Part shown: positions 1-11,028 of the stretch, piece by piece
Numbering within the stretch: the stretch's first letter is position 1
Layout: the number at the start of each line of letters is the position of its first letter
Origin: Psilocybe azurescens
Lineage: Eukaryota > Basidiomycota > Agaricomycetes > Agaricales > Agrocybaceae
Assembly: GCA_023853785.1 (NCBI GenBank)
Contig: JAJIRX010000510.1
Location: forward strand, 868,001 to 932,000
Length of the DNA stretch: 64,000 nucleotides
Direction of reading: 5' to 3'
Notes under the pieces: model-generated
Seen by the model: the letters and a program-made list of their open reading frames with translations, nothing else
What the model was told of the DNA's origin: nothing
The model's database searches: none
Position numbers and translations under genes: made by a program

Positions 1-615
1 CAGCTCTCAGAAGTCCGGAAACAGCTAGAAGAGGTAAAGTAACATGCTGCTGCGTGTTAGCGGCTGCCACGCATGACTCGGGATGACTGATGACCGGAGA
101 ATAATAGGAATTGAACCATCTCACCAACTCGTTTGCACAACTCAAACAAGCCCAGGCAAAGTTCAAGGCATGCCTCGAGAACGTCAATGAAGTCAAACCT
201 GAGCATAAAAGTATGTAAATTATCCCTAGTTATCAAGATTTGCCTTTTTATACCCCGTCTATCTCAGCGAAAACCATCCTGGTTCCCTTGACCAACTCGC
301 TATACGTCCCAGGGAAACTCTCAGATCCAGAACACGTCATTGTCGATATCGGAACTGGCTACTACGTCCGTAAGGTATAATCTACATACTAAATGCTATA
401 TTATACGGGTTTACATTACAATTATCCTATTTGATCTACAGACACGCGCTCAGGCCGCGAAACACTACGCCAACAAAGTCGAATACATCCGAACCAACGT
501 CGATACTCTAGAAGAGACAATACAGAAGAAAAGAGAGAACATGAACTATCTCACCAATCTCCTCCAACAAAAGATACAGGCAGAGACGCAAGGTGGTCCG
601 ACGGGAAGGAGTTGA
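1..615 (+). CDS. GIM5: Prefoldin subunit 5 (alpha-class), 3' part
   Basis: Subunit of the hexameric prefoldin chaperone, which hands unfolded actin and tubulin to the cytosolic chaperonin. The window starts inside the gene, so the start codon is upstream. Four exons are visible: about 1-33, 112-210, 269-376 and 442-615, separated by GT-AG introns. The exons read through in one frame. The diagnostic central motif [20 protein letters not shown] is followed by VDIGTGYYV, as in eukaryotic prefoldin 5. The last exon encodes the C-terminal coiled-coil helix ([17 protein letters not shown] onward), and the stop is at 613-615. This is one of the few genes here with no frame disturbance. Only the N-terminal helix is incomplete. 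Confidence 0.9.
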
Positions 616-763
616 GTAGGGAGGCGATGCGATCGTTTACACCCGATATTTTGTCACTTTCCACCCAAAACTACCTCCAAAAAGCCTCGCTGTCGCACTT
701 CCTCCTTGTTACTTAGATCCCATCATCTTAATGCTCCCACGAAAACCTCGTCTCAGGGCTAAC

Positions 764-2437
764 CTAATCCCGCATCCCATTGAGAACCTGGACAAGTTGG
801 GGGAGGCACACATCACTCGTGCTCGTGCTCGTAAGAATGACTCTATTCTCCAGACTCGGCAGCTTTGCGAGCCAATAATATCCCCACACCCCTAACGCCC
901 CAAGTGTCAATTCTACATGTCTATGTGCCGAAAGTCGTCCATGGTCTTCTTTCTGTTTATCGACACCCACAATTGCTTTCTTCGTACGTGAAACGAGCAT
1001 CCTTTCCACGGCGTCTGTCGAGGGTTGTTCACCATATACCGATTTCTGGAATTCAAGTCGCTCAAGATTAGGGAGAATGGAAAGCGACGCTGGCGCATCG
1101 TCCTTTCTCGTGAGTAACTCTATCGTGCGGCTAGTGCGCAGCACGCCAGCGAGCTGTAAATCCCTGAGATGTTGCAGATGTTGCGACGCTAGCACTTGGA
1201 GGAGCATATCATCCGGGCCACCGCGATTGTCGAAAAAAAGCTTCTGAATCCTACACTCCGACCTCTCCAACAATCCCAAAACGGCTCTGCATATTCCACA
1301 GCGCCACCAAAACTCAATTCGAAAGCAACACTGACTTCTTCCAGCGCCGGCAAACAAAGTGAATCGAAGAATGCAGAGGTACGTGGCTCCAGCGTCACAT
1401 CCAGCACACGCAGATGGTGGTGGGTAAGGAATTCTGGAACCTCCATCCCATGGCCATGGCCGTGTTCAGCATGCAGCATCGCATCGAAGTGCTCCAGCAT
1501 CGGACACGCCTGCAACAATCCCACAGCGTCAACCACCTTTAGCGCGTTGAACGAGTATGGCTGGCGATACGTCAGGCGCCGCAAGCTCGCCCAGTGCGGG
1601 AACACCAACGACACCAGTTTGGTGGGCTTGTACCACTGAGCACTCCACGCCAGGGACTCCAGCCCAGGAGCCGAATAGAGCTGTATGATAGCGTCATCGC
1701 TCGGGGCCCGTCGCCCATCATCCAGCTCCCGTAGTCCACATCGAGATGCTTGAGCATCGCTGGGGGTGATCTGGTAATAATTGACCTTTGTCTCTGAGGA
1801 GGGAGGAGAGGTAATTCGTCTGCGAGAGCCGGATAGTAATGTGCTGCCATTGGTCGTAATGCGATACGAAGAGATCCACGAATCGTCGCGCTGCATCCGC
1901 CTTGTCTCTACTGTCTCTATCCTTGTGACCCTTAGTAGAGGATGTGGACACGCTATTTCCCATCGTCAAGGACAGCGTCAATGGAGATTTCCCAGAGAGC
2001 GACAACCAATACGCTGCCATCTCGATCTTCTTCACTGACGGCTCTATGACGTAGATGCTCGACCATATCCGCGGAAGTGTTCGGGACATAGCCATCCAGT
2101 GCGAACAGACATGGCCAAGTACCAGCGGATTTACGAGATGACGTGGGTGTGCGGAAATAACGTCAGTGGCAGGCTTGCCTTCACTTGCATGCGAGTGGTC
2201 GTGGTCGTAGTCGTGCGCGTAGAATATGAATATCTGCTCTAATAGTTCGGTGGGCAGGTCTTGAATTGTGGTGTGTGGCTGACGATGACGCGCGAATAGA
2301 TATTTGGATAGTGCGGAGAAGCTCGTCGTCCATGATTCAGCGGCCTTGGATAGGAAGTAGTCTGGTGACTTGGAGGTGTAGGTGTGGGCATACATCGTTC
2401 TTCTTAGGTGGTCGAGGGTTGTACTTGGGGTATACAT
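764..2437 (-). CDS. F-box / leucine-rich-repeat protein, three apparent frameshifts
   Basis: Probable substrate receptor of an SCF ubiquitin ligase. The start is taken at the ATG at 2437; upstream start codons in this frame are not ATG. An F-box-like segment lies near residue 50 (IQDLPTELLEQIFIFYAHDY, later VLGHVCSHWMAMSRTLPRIW). LRR-like strands follow, such as MLKHLDVDYGS, ASLRRLTYRQ, HHLRVLDVTLEP and LPNLERLEFQ. The protein reads coherently only if the frame changes at three places: the G run at 1762-1766, the G/C runs at 1703-1709, and the A run at 1278-1281. Each is repaired by one extra base. No plausible GT-AG intron explains them. Either the assembly has homopolymer errors or the gene is newly dead. 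The stop is at 764-766. F-box/LRR genes of this type are very numerous in agaricomycetes, so the target cannot be guessed. Confidence 0.75.
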
Positions 2438-4008
2438 GTTGGTGGTGGCCAAAACAAAACGTTGGGTAGTCGTACAGTGGTGCGGCACAGTTAATGTGTA
2501 GTCTAGAAGTGGCCCAGTCAGCTCAACACATCCTTATTTAAGGTCAAACCCCACTCACCTCGAAGAACACGAAAGGGAAACTGCAATTCAGTTGATGATC
2601 ACAGATAAAATATAGGTATGCTATATATAAAAAGCTTGACTAGATTAGAGTCAGACCGGCCTCATTCTTGCCTCGTTGCAATACAAAGACGGCGGAAAGC
2701 CACTCACCCCGGAGCGTAATATACGAGTAGGACTGAATAGGTTGGGTAGAATGGAACGAATAGAAATGAGAAATGAAACACGTTATCGTAAGTTGCCCCT
2801 GTACCCAGCTACAACACAGTCAAAGACAGTTTTCGATTTCAATGAATCGAGCAGTGTCTGTTCTTATAAATAGTGAGGTCGGTTAATATGTTGGGAGAGG
2901 ACAATCCCCGTTATATCGTTACGTACACCCCTATATTAATATCCAAACATGAAGTCTTTTATTGCAGAAGGGTTGTAGCCAGTGGGACGGTGGTTTCCTT
3001 TCAGCGGTGGTGGTGATGGTTTGGCACTAACCGTAGGATGTTGGCAGGTGAAACAGGTTAAGTAGCGTTATTCCGTCCGCCCCCACGCTGGTTACTCGAC
3101 CACTGGAGGCTGACGAAGTTTACATATCTCCTAAGCGAAGTGACGTCTATGATCGCGACACTGGTCACATGCCTGTGTGGCGCAACTTCGGCGGAGCATT
3201 CCCAAGTAGCTCGCCTCAGCGCTTAGAGCTTAAGTAGGTCGACTGTATCGAGATAACGAGAGAGAGGTGGTTCAATGATTGAAGGAGCCTCTCTCATCCG
3301 GATCTCGACTTGTTTCTGTATGGTCACTGCACTGCACGCACGGCAGGAAACTATCCACAATCGCAGCCGTCGCATCTAAACTGATTCGCTGGTTTTCTAA
3401 AAATAGATCGATATCATCATCGTAATCTTTTTTTTGATTTCGGAGGCCCCCAAGCACATGGGAACAGAACAAAATTTGACAAACATGTATGGTGATGTCA
3501 GAGTTTTCCCATTCTAAGCATAAGCAGCGTCGTTTTCTCTTCCCCAAGAGTTTGGGGTGGTTAAGCCGTAGGATATGGTCGGGGTGGAGGTTTGGCCTGG
3601 GTCAGGCTGATTAGTACTTAGGATAAATTTTATCCAGGTGGTACCCTGGCAATGAAATCTTTACTAGTTACGGCTCAGGGCTCAGCGTCTAATTCAAATT
3701 GTTTCATCAGATTTTTTTTGGTTCGCAAATTTCATCCACATTGTTTTATCCTTATATTATCGTTGTTTGGCATCACCATATAGGATTATAATGTACCTAT
3801 AGGCACAGTCAGTCAGGATAACCAATAACAACAAAATACATAACCCCAACCGCTTTATTCGATATTGAAATAAACAGTACCTATGTAGATAACTACTGTC
3901 CGAAGCTCCCAAAATATCCTGATTATAATACATATGATACATGGACCTAAAATGGCTACAATACTCACAGTCCTCTCAAACTTCGAAGTCCTGAAGTCCA
4001 ATACTTTC
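2438..4008. other. Intergenic, no gene recognised
   Basis: About 1.5 kb between the F-box gene and TM1. Only short unrelated open frames are present, including a 91-codon minus frame at 3272-3547 with no recognisable motif. It probably contains the F-box gene's promoter near 2440-2700 and the 3' flank of TM1. AT-rich stretches occur at 3700-3960. Confidence 0.4.
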
Positions 4009-5551
4009 TTAAATCGCCATCGGATACACACCATTCCAGCTCAACGCATCCTCATCATCATCACTATCATTTTTATCATTAAGAAAATTGACTGCTTCTG
4101 GATTGGCTGCTGAACTGGCATACCTCCTATGTGATTGTTCTTCCGCTTCCGCAGTGGGGTTACTCTCTCCAGCATGCGCCCTAGGATCACCATGGAAGTA
4201 TTCATACGCCTCGTGCGCCATTGAAGTACCTTCCAGTATACTCGCGGTGCCATACGCCTCGCGCATACGAGAAATCACCGGTTTTGGTGTTGGCTGGCGA
4301 AATGCGGTATTATCGTTCTTAACTGAAGAGAAGTTTTCTTGATGTTCTTCGATGTCTCGTCTCTGCCTTGCTTTTGAGCGCCGACGGAAGGCGAGAACGG
4401 CAAGAGATATGGCCAGAGCGGCGAGGGCACCGAACAGAACGCCTAAGACGATTGCTATCGTGGATGAATGGCTCTTTCCATTTTTCGTGCTTGCTTCTGC
4501 CTGTGTAGCTGGTGGTGACTGTGTGCTAGTAGAGGCAGGAAAGAAGGAGGTTGGAGTGGTGGATAAGGTTGAAGATGTTGATGTGGTTGAATCTCCTGAG
4601 TCGGTTGTAGTCGGTTGTGCAGTCGGAGAGCTTACGATATTCACCGCAGGCTGTGAAGCAGTGCCAGCTGATGGAGACAGCGTACTTTCAATAATGGTGT
4701 CCAGGCTGGTGGCGGCTACATTGGGTGGGGATGACAAGGCTGAAGAACTGGTTGCACTTATTTGGGCCGCTGTACTCTGGGAAGAGGGAACTGGAGAAAT
4801 GGGTGGACTGATGTGGGTTACTGTACTCTGGGATGGGGGCTTTGGAGGTGGCGCCACAGTGGAATGGATTAAACTGGTAGTACTCGTATTAAGAGATAGT
4901 GTAGGTGGTGAGTCTTTAGGTGGTGGATCTGTAGGTGGTGGATCTGTAGTTGGTGGGTCTGTAGGTGGTGGGTCTGTAGGTGGTGGATCTGCAGGTGGTG
5001 GGCCTGTAGGTGGTGGATCTGCAGGTGGTGGGCCTGTAGGTGGTGGGCCTGTAGGTGGTGGGCCTGTAGGTGGTGGGCCTGTAGGTGATGGGCCTGTAGG
5101 TGGAGGGTCTGTCGGGCCTGTCGCAGGCTTTGCTGAGGGGTTTGTCCATTGCTTTGTCCATCATCGTTGCCATTGCCATGATCATCGTGCCCATTATCGC
5201 TTCCGTTATCGCTTCCGTTGCCGTGTCCCTTATTAGATGACTTCGAGTCTGGTTTATCGGTTGGATTGGGGTCTGTTTTTGAATCAGGTTTATCCCTTGG
5301 AACGATTTTTCGCCTCATGACACCACCCTGCACAACATAATCTTTGAGCAAGAAGGCACCTCTTTTCAATCGACATTAACCAAAGTCTAATTACCCCATC
5401 GAGTATCTCTAGATAATCGCACGGCGAACTGTCTCCACAGGAAAATTGTAGCCGCAGAATCGCAAGTGACAATGGGTACTGAGAAGTAAAGGAGACCACA
5501 CCGAGACAAAGAATGAAAGTGAGGGTGGTGAGGAGTCTCGCTCGCTCAACC
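4009..5551 (-). CDS. TM1: signal-anchored Ser/Thr/Pro-rich single-pass membrane protein
   Basis: Likely a cell-surface, Mid2-like protein. Exon 1 (5551-5395) begins ATG-GTT-GAG and encodes a hydrophobic leader (LLTTLTFILCLGVVSFTSQY) and a short Cys-containing segment. A 67-nt GT-AG intron (5394-5328) follows in phase 0. Exon 2 encodes an Asp/Asn/Gly-rich stretch and then about 14 PPPT-type pentapeptides from a 15-bp tandem repeat. After a Ser/Thr-rich stalk come one TM helix (IAIVLGVLFGALAALAISLA), a basic stop-transfer FRRRSKARQRR, and a cytoplasmic tail ending in an acidic run and YPMAI. The frame entering the repeat differs from the frame before it; one extra base in the GGGG/TTT run at 5137-5143 joins them. 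Neighbours TM2 and TM3 share this exon plan and orientation. No enzyme domain was seen. Confidence 0.75.
4901..5110 (-). repeat. 15-bp minisatellite, 14 units, coding
   Basis: Fourteen head-to-tail 15-bp units with consensus gtaggtggtgggcct or gtaggtggtggatct on the plus strand. Read on the minus strand in the TM1 frame they encode (D/G)PPPT pentapeptides. Units differ mainly at the D/G codon, and no unit is the wrong length. The unit length preserves the frame, so copy-number change would lengthen or shorten the extracellular stalk without frameshift. Confidence 0.9.
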
Positions 5552-6076
5552 ATTACATGGGCCGTGGTGAGAAGGGAAGAAAGAAAGAAGTTGGGAAGCC
5601 AACGACCCAATGACTTAGATATCTATTCTTTTCCATCACAATGAGGGAGAAAGAATCATTGTGCATCAGCTATTGCGACAGTTAGAGCTTCAAGAACTAC
5701 TAGTACGTCGTATGAGTACTACGGTCATCACCGGTGACCACGAATCGAGACGACGCAAATCATGTGGTGACCAGGAACTCTAGAGGTTCTGGCTTCCATA
5801 AGATCCGCTTTTGCGGCTTATCGTCATAGTTAATTGTTTTACTTATCTCAAGTACTACGTTCCGGTATCAGTCGTCTACTACTACCGTATCCAACAGTGT
5901 CTAGAAATAGACGGAATGATGATTTCTGGGAAGTGCTCTAGCGTAATATATCAAGTACCCTCTCAACAGAGATGCATGTGCCAGTTGTATGATATTAGAC
6001 CACCTCTCGTATCTAAATCGATCACTTTATGATTCAAGTCCTCATGCCATACTATTTGATATATGAAAGTGATCGC
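5552..6076. other. TM1 upstream region
   Basis: Intergenic stretch upstream of TM1 that ends at the MITE-like element. I see no gene or structured element in it. The TM1 promoter should lie at its left side. Confidence 0.4.
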
Positions 6077-6691
6077 TTAGGGAGGTCAGAGTGGGCGATT
6101 CGACGGCGATTTACCGTTGCTTCAGACTCCGATTCTGCCTCAGAATCGTCTCAGAATCGGTTTTGGACTCTGACCCCCTTTTTGTAAAAATCAGCTTCAG
6201 ACTCGATTCACGAGATCCTGTACACTTCATTTCCACTTATATATATATATGTGTGTTTTTTCACAATAAATCTACTGTTAATAACCCATTATGCTGTTAC
6301 CTGACATACTGCATCTGCCATGAAGTAGTAGACAATACCAAATTTCTCACAATGATATGTTCTGGATACTATTTACGCGTTTTAGGTATTATTTCAGGAT
6401 CTATGAAGGTAGAAGTAACAGCTAGATGCTTTGGCAAAGCAATGTATAAAATCCAAAAGAAATGAAGTAGATACAAGTTATACCAAGAGGGTATCCGAAA
6501 GCGATCCTGAAGGGACTGAATCCCCTTCTGAAGCGAGCCTGAAGCATCGCTTCGACTCTGGAGTCGAAACGACACTTCAGATTTTCGAGGTTTCCCACGA
6601 TTCTATAGACTCGATTCTGATCTGCATCGGCTCTGAATTGTCCTCCAGATTCCAGAATCGCCTCTAAATCGTTCGCTCTGACCTCCCCTAA
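6077..6691. mobile_element. MITE-like element with imperfect terminal inverted repeats
   Basis: A 615-bp segment begins TTAGGGAGGTCAGAG and ends, reverse-complemented, TTAGGGGAGGTCAGAG. The inverted repeat continues imperfectly for about 35 bp (both ends then show CGATT and GGCGATT). Subterminal regions at both ends are rich in copies of CAGAATCG/CGATTCTG-type words. The middle (about 6230-6470) is AT-rich and lacks a transposase. A clean target-site duplication is not visible, so the exact ends and superfamily are uncertain. Confidence 0.65.
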
Positions 6692-6920
6692 TGCCTGGCA
6701 GCGCTTAATTATGAAGTAAGAGTGAACAGGAGCCGATTACTTTCATTTGGATATGTTGCAAATAGAATGAGCTTAGCATCAGGATTCTGTACAATGGGAA
6801 TTCGAGCTGTATGCAAAAGCGTGTTTGACATATGTAGTATTGAGCCAGAAACGAAGGCTGGATATATGATATAAAAATGTATGCAAAACATTTATGGCAT
6901 AGCTAGAATAGTATGAAAGT

Positions 6921-8031
6921 CTAAGCATACCGACTAGTACGAGGCGTCTCTTGAACCGACCTCAACTCGAACGGATAGTCTGGGGCGGAGGAGGACCTCG
7001 ACGACGAAGGGAAGTACAGATCTGTGGTCGCCTCTGTCCACGCCACTATCGACTTCTCTCGATCAGAACCTTGTCGTTTCCGCAGTATTCTTTTTCTTCT
7101 ACGCTTAAGCAGGAATATAGCACCGAGAACAGATGAGAGGAAGGCGAATATTCCGACACCAACGCCGACACCAATGGCGACTTTGTTGTGTTCTGGCTGT
7201 TGTATTTGTTGGGTTACGGTTTGAGTGTGGGCGGAAGAGCTACGTGTTATCGATCCGGTGCCACTAGTGCTTGAACTGCTTCTCGATGAAGGTGCAGCCT
7301 CTGGTGTGCTGTCAGATTGGAGCACGGCACTCGTTTGTGAGGCGCTTAATGTGGAAGACGTGAAGGGCTTCGGTGTTGGTGACAATGGCTCTGTCCGGGT
7401 CGTTGACGAGGTACTAGGATCTTGTTTTTCTGGCTGTGAGGTGCTTACTGGGCGAGTATTGGGTGGTGGCCGCGGCGGCGGCGTCGTCGGTGGTGGTGGT
7501 GGTGGAAAAATTATCATTGGAAGCGGGTTTTTTTTGTGGGGTTTGTCTTTATCTTTCCCTCCTCCTCCTTTCCCACTTGACTTGAATCTCAACCCGAAGG
7601 TATAAGTGGTGTCACTGCCAGCGAGGGCATGTCGACCAGGAAGAGAGATGGATGAACCCGACTCCGATTCCGCGTGGACCTCTCCTTTTGAATCGCGTTT
7701 AATGTGTGAAATTACAATTTGTCGAAAAACTTGTCGGTATGCAGTTATCCGCTAACAGGAATTCATATCCAATACAATGAGTTACAACCTCCTCGTCAGT
7801 CAATTTCATGAACATTGAAATAAACCTACGCACAGGTCCATAATCCGAACCATACTCAGGACTACTACCCTCGCTCTCATTGTTGAATACAATGTACCTC
7901 AGCACGCATTCCTCAAGGTGCTCCAGCATACCAGCCCCTTGTAGTCGAAGAAGGGATACGGTTCCCAGGATTAACAAAAGAGTGACTATAGTGAGAATGA
8001 GATGGACAGCATTGCGAGTCCGACGAAACAT
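6921..8031 (-). CDS. TM2: signal-anchored Ser/Pro-rich single-pass membrane protein
   Basis: Second of three tandem paralogues. Exon 1 starts at ATG 8031 with a hydrophobic leader (VHLILTIVTLLLILGTVSLL). The likely intron is 7833-7680 (GTGCGT...AG, 154 nt, phase 0), after which the frame opens into VHAESESGSSISL and TFGLRFKSSGKG. Exon 2 carries a Gly/Lys patch, a poly-Pro stretch (PPPPPPTTPPPRPPP), and a Ser/Thr-rich stalk. One TM helix (VGVGVGIFAFLSSVLGAIFL) follows, then a strongly basic KRRRKRILRKR. The tail contains SIVAWTEATTDLYFPSSS. The YFPS segment is shared with TM3, which argues for a conserved cytoplasmic function. The intron boundary is the least certain part. Confidence 0.7.
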
Positions 8032-8912
8032 TTAGCCCACACTGTAATGCGACTCGACCTCGACGCAGTAGCATCCCCAGATGCCAGTGGGATTTGAAAA
8101 GGATCTAAGAAAAGGCAGGACATTCAATAAAGAAAAGTTGGCAGTATTGTATCTTTGCGCTATTAGTACTGCGGAAGCTCGCTAGCATGAGATTGAGACG
8201 ATGATTGATGATTCCCGGAGTGACAGTTTTCGATAGTTGGAACGATACTTCTTCAACTTGGAATGTTGTAGATCATCCGACAGGATAGAACAGACAGCAG
8301 TCTCTGATGAGACCAGTGAACATCTGAGTGCTTTTCGACAAGGGATCGATCGATAATCTATGGATGTTGATGGCCATTATTCTCAAAAGTCGTGTGAAAG
8401 GCGGTACATTGTCGTTGCTCAACAATATCAATATCATTAAAATAGATCCTAAAAAGTGTTTGTTGGGTGTATGCAGATGAATCATTAAATTATATTGAAT
8501 CCTTAATGAATGGACAATTCGTCAACAAGAAGTAGATGGTAGTAAGTATAATACGTATCTGTGAACAAGGGAATCGATGTGCTCGAGAAGGGAAGTGAAC
8601 TCTCACATTATTATGATGCGCATATAATTAAAATTAATAAAGAAAGGCATAGACGATATAAATACAAATAGCTTGCAGGCACCAACTTGAAGTTGTCACT
8701 AAATTATTGATGTCGGAGTCATCGGTATCTGCGGGCAGGCATGATCAATGAGTCGTCGCTGAACCCATGGGCAGCGAGCACAACAGCAAAGGTAAAAAAG
8801 CAAGTAGAAACTAGAATACGCTACGCGAACTCTACAGAGGCGGTAAAGCACATACAAATAAAAGTGTCAGTTATCTGCAAAAAACAAAAAGCCACATATA
8901 CTAAAGCTATGG
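8032..8912. other. TM2-TM3 intergenic region
   Basis: Upstream region of TM2 and downstream flank of TM3. It is AT-rich between 8480 and 8700. No coding region, repeat or RNA gene was recognised. Confidence 0.4.
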
Positions 8913-11028
8913 CTAAAGGGCATTAAAATGATATTTCTCGACCCCACTCTCACGCGGGGAATCCACACAAAAATCAGAATATCGCTGGTGTCCTGTTCCC
9001 GTCCCTGCTCCCATACGACCAGGGCCAGAGCTGCTCTCTGCGTAAAAGACCATTCCAAAGCTGTTGTGATCGTGATTCGTAGAGTCATGTTGCAGAGCAG
9101 GCCCCGACCAATCACTCTCATCCGACATCGACGCGTGCGACATCATCATCAGCGACGATCCCCTGGTTGACGGGAAGTACACGTCCGACGTCCGGCCCGA
9201 AAGCTGTGAGACGATCTTGGACCGTCGATTCAGGTATCTCTTCTCGTCTTCTTGAAAGGCCAGCCTCTTGTTGGCGCGTCTGCGATAGAAGAGTATGCCC
9301 CCAGCCACTAAGACAAGAGCTAAAAGAACACCAAGAGCGATGAGAATAGCAAGTAAAATTGAAGAACGATGTTTGTCGTTCGCAGTGCCACTGTGCGTCG
9401 ACGGTGTCGGAGAGATGTTTCCAGGAGAACTTCCGGATCCTGAAGGGTTGGTCGATGTTGTATGTGTCGTAAATGTTTGATACGGATTATTTGGATCCAT
9501 CCCATTCGGAAGGTAGATGCTCCACTGGAGATTGGAAAACTACCAGTGTAGACTAATACGTGATTTGGACTGGACATGGTCGTGGGCAGTGCGGTGCCTT
9601 CAACGGTTACGGTTATGGACTCGGAGGAGGGAGAGACTGTGGCGGGTATAGGCAGAGAAGTTGGTTCAGTGAATATCAGCGGGCTGGGGACGTCCGATGA
9701 AAAGGTGGATGCAGGAGAAGGAGCGGTAGGGGTAAACGTGACAATTGGAGATGGAAAAGAGGACTCTGTGACAGGAGGAGGCGGTAGCCTTGGAGTTGGC
9801 GTCGATGGGTTATCTAGAGACGAAAGTGTGCTTCTTCCAGGCGCACGGGAGGGAGATTCAGGACGGAGAGTCGGGACAGGGGGCGTCGGGATAGGAGGCG
9901 GCGCGAGAATGCTTACGCTTGGCAGGCTCCCTATGTCACTTGTCGCGCCTGCTACGACACTGGACACAATACTGGTAGCATCCCCCGCAATACTGGTAAG
10001 ATCCCCCGCAATACTGGTAAGATCCCCCGCAATACTGGTGACATGCGGTAAAACTGTACCTACAATACCTGTCCCATCCGACACGATACTCGAGACCAAG
10101 CCCGACCCCTCCGAGAGGATGGTGCCCGCGGCTGCGCCGGCGTCCTTGACGATGTCGCCTACTGCGCCTAAGCCATCTGCGACTACGTGTTTCGTTGCGT
10201 TTAAGCCGTCTGCGACTGCGTCCTTTGCTGCACCCAGGCTGTCGGACACGGCGGTCGTGGCTGTGTCTAGAGCATCGGAGACGATGTTGTTGTTCGCTGG
10301 GGTTGATCCGTTGGACACATGTGCGACAACATCTTTCGTTGCATTCGAAACGTCTGTGACCGCGTCCTTTGCCGCACCAGTGCTGTCAGATACAGCACTC
10401 TTGACTGTGTCGAGCCCATCCGAGACAACGTTATTGGCTGTATTTGATGCACTGGATACGACATTGTTTGCTGCGCTTGATGCACTGGATACGACATTGT
10501 TTGCTGCACTTGCCCCATCAGAGACGACATTTTTAGCGGCGTCTAAGGTGTCGGATACGGTATCTGTTGCTGCATTCAATATGCCAGAGACGCCGCTGTT
10601 CTTTGTAGCGGTTGAAGCATCGGGAGTAGCACCCTTCTCACCCGCTGTTGCTCCCGAGTTCACGCTGTTTGATGTACCGAGGAGGTTCCCTAAGAGTTGT
10701 CTGGGGTGCACCTTGATTCACGCGTCCTTGCCTCTGTGCGCTCAGAGTCAAAGACAGCGGGTGGTATTTGCTTCTAAGGGTTAGATGACTACGGTTTTGT
10801 TACGATTACTCGTGAACTCACGAAGGTATTTCGATGATCGAAGTTGCCGTTGCCTGTTGACGACGCCGAAGCATCCGAAGGGATCAGAGAAGTGAATATT
10901 ATAGATTTCTGGATGGTGAAGAGGAATCGAGGCGCCGGATCCATAACAAAGTTAAGCAGACAAAAGAGTGAAGTCAAGCAGAGGGCCAGCGAACCCAGGC
11001 ATAGCCCCGTCCTGCTCTTTGAATGCAT
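8913..11028 (-). CDS. TM3: membrane protein with 11-residue helical repeats
   Basis: Third tandem paralogue. Exon 1 runs from ATG 11028 to 10822 and holds a hydrophobic leader (LCLGSLALCLTSLFCLLNFV). The donor is a perfect GTGAGT, and the intron is 10821-10712. Exon 2 encodes a long Ala/Ser/Val/Asp-rich region with 11-residue repeats (AANNVVSSASS type), a shorter TSIAGDL repeat, and a Pro/Ser/Thr stalk. One TM helix (ILLAILIALGVLLALVLVAG) is followed by basic YRRRANKR and a tail with RTSDVYFPSTRGSS. The frame before and after 9536-9539 differs. One more base in that AAAA run joins them; a 35-nt GT-AG intron there would also work, though it would be unusually short. The stop is at 8913-8915. 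Confidence 0.75.
9960..10590 (-). repeat. Coding tandem repeats in TM3 (33-bp and 21-bp)
   Basis: About 10300-10590 holds degenerate 33-bp units encoding 11-residue repeats with small and polar residues at fixed spacing. These resemble the amphipathic 11-mers of LEA proteins or perilipins. About 9969-10040 holds three near-perfect 21-bp units (atactggtaagatcccccgca) encoding TSIAGDL-like heptapeptides. Both unit lengths are multiples of three. Confidence 0.7.

Noticed and set aside
4352..5236. 294-codon plus-strand Gly/Val-rich open frame
   Set aside because: It is the antisense shadow of the TM1 repeat and stalk. A 15-bp repeat keeps several frames open.
9576..10784. 402-codon plus-strand open frame opposite TM3
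   Set aside because: Antisense shadow of the repetitive TM3 exon. It has no start context or domain, while the minus strand has leader, TM and tail.
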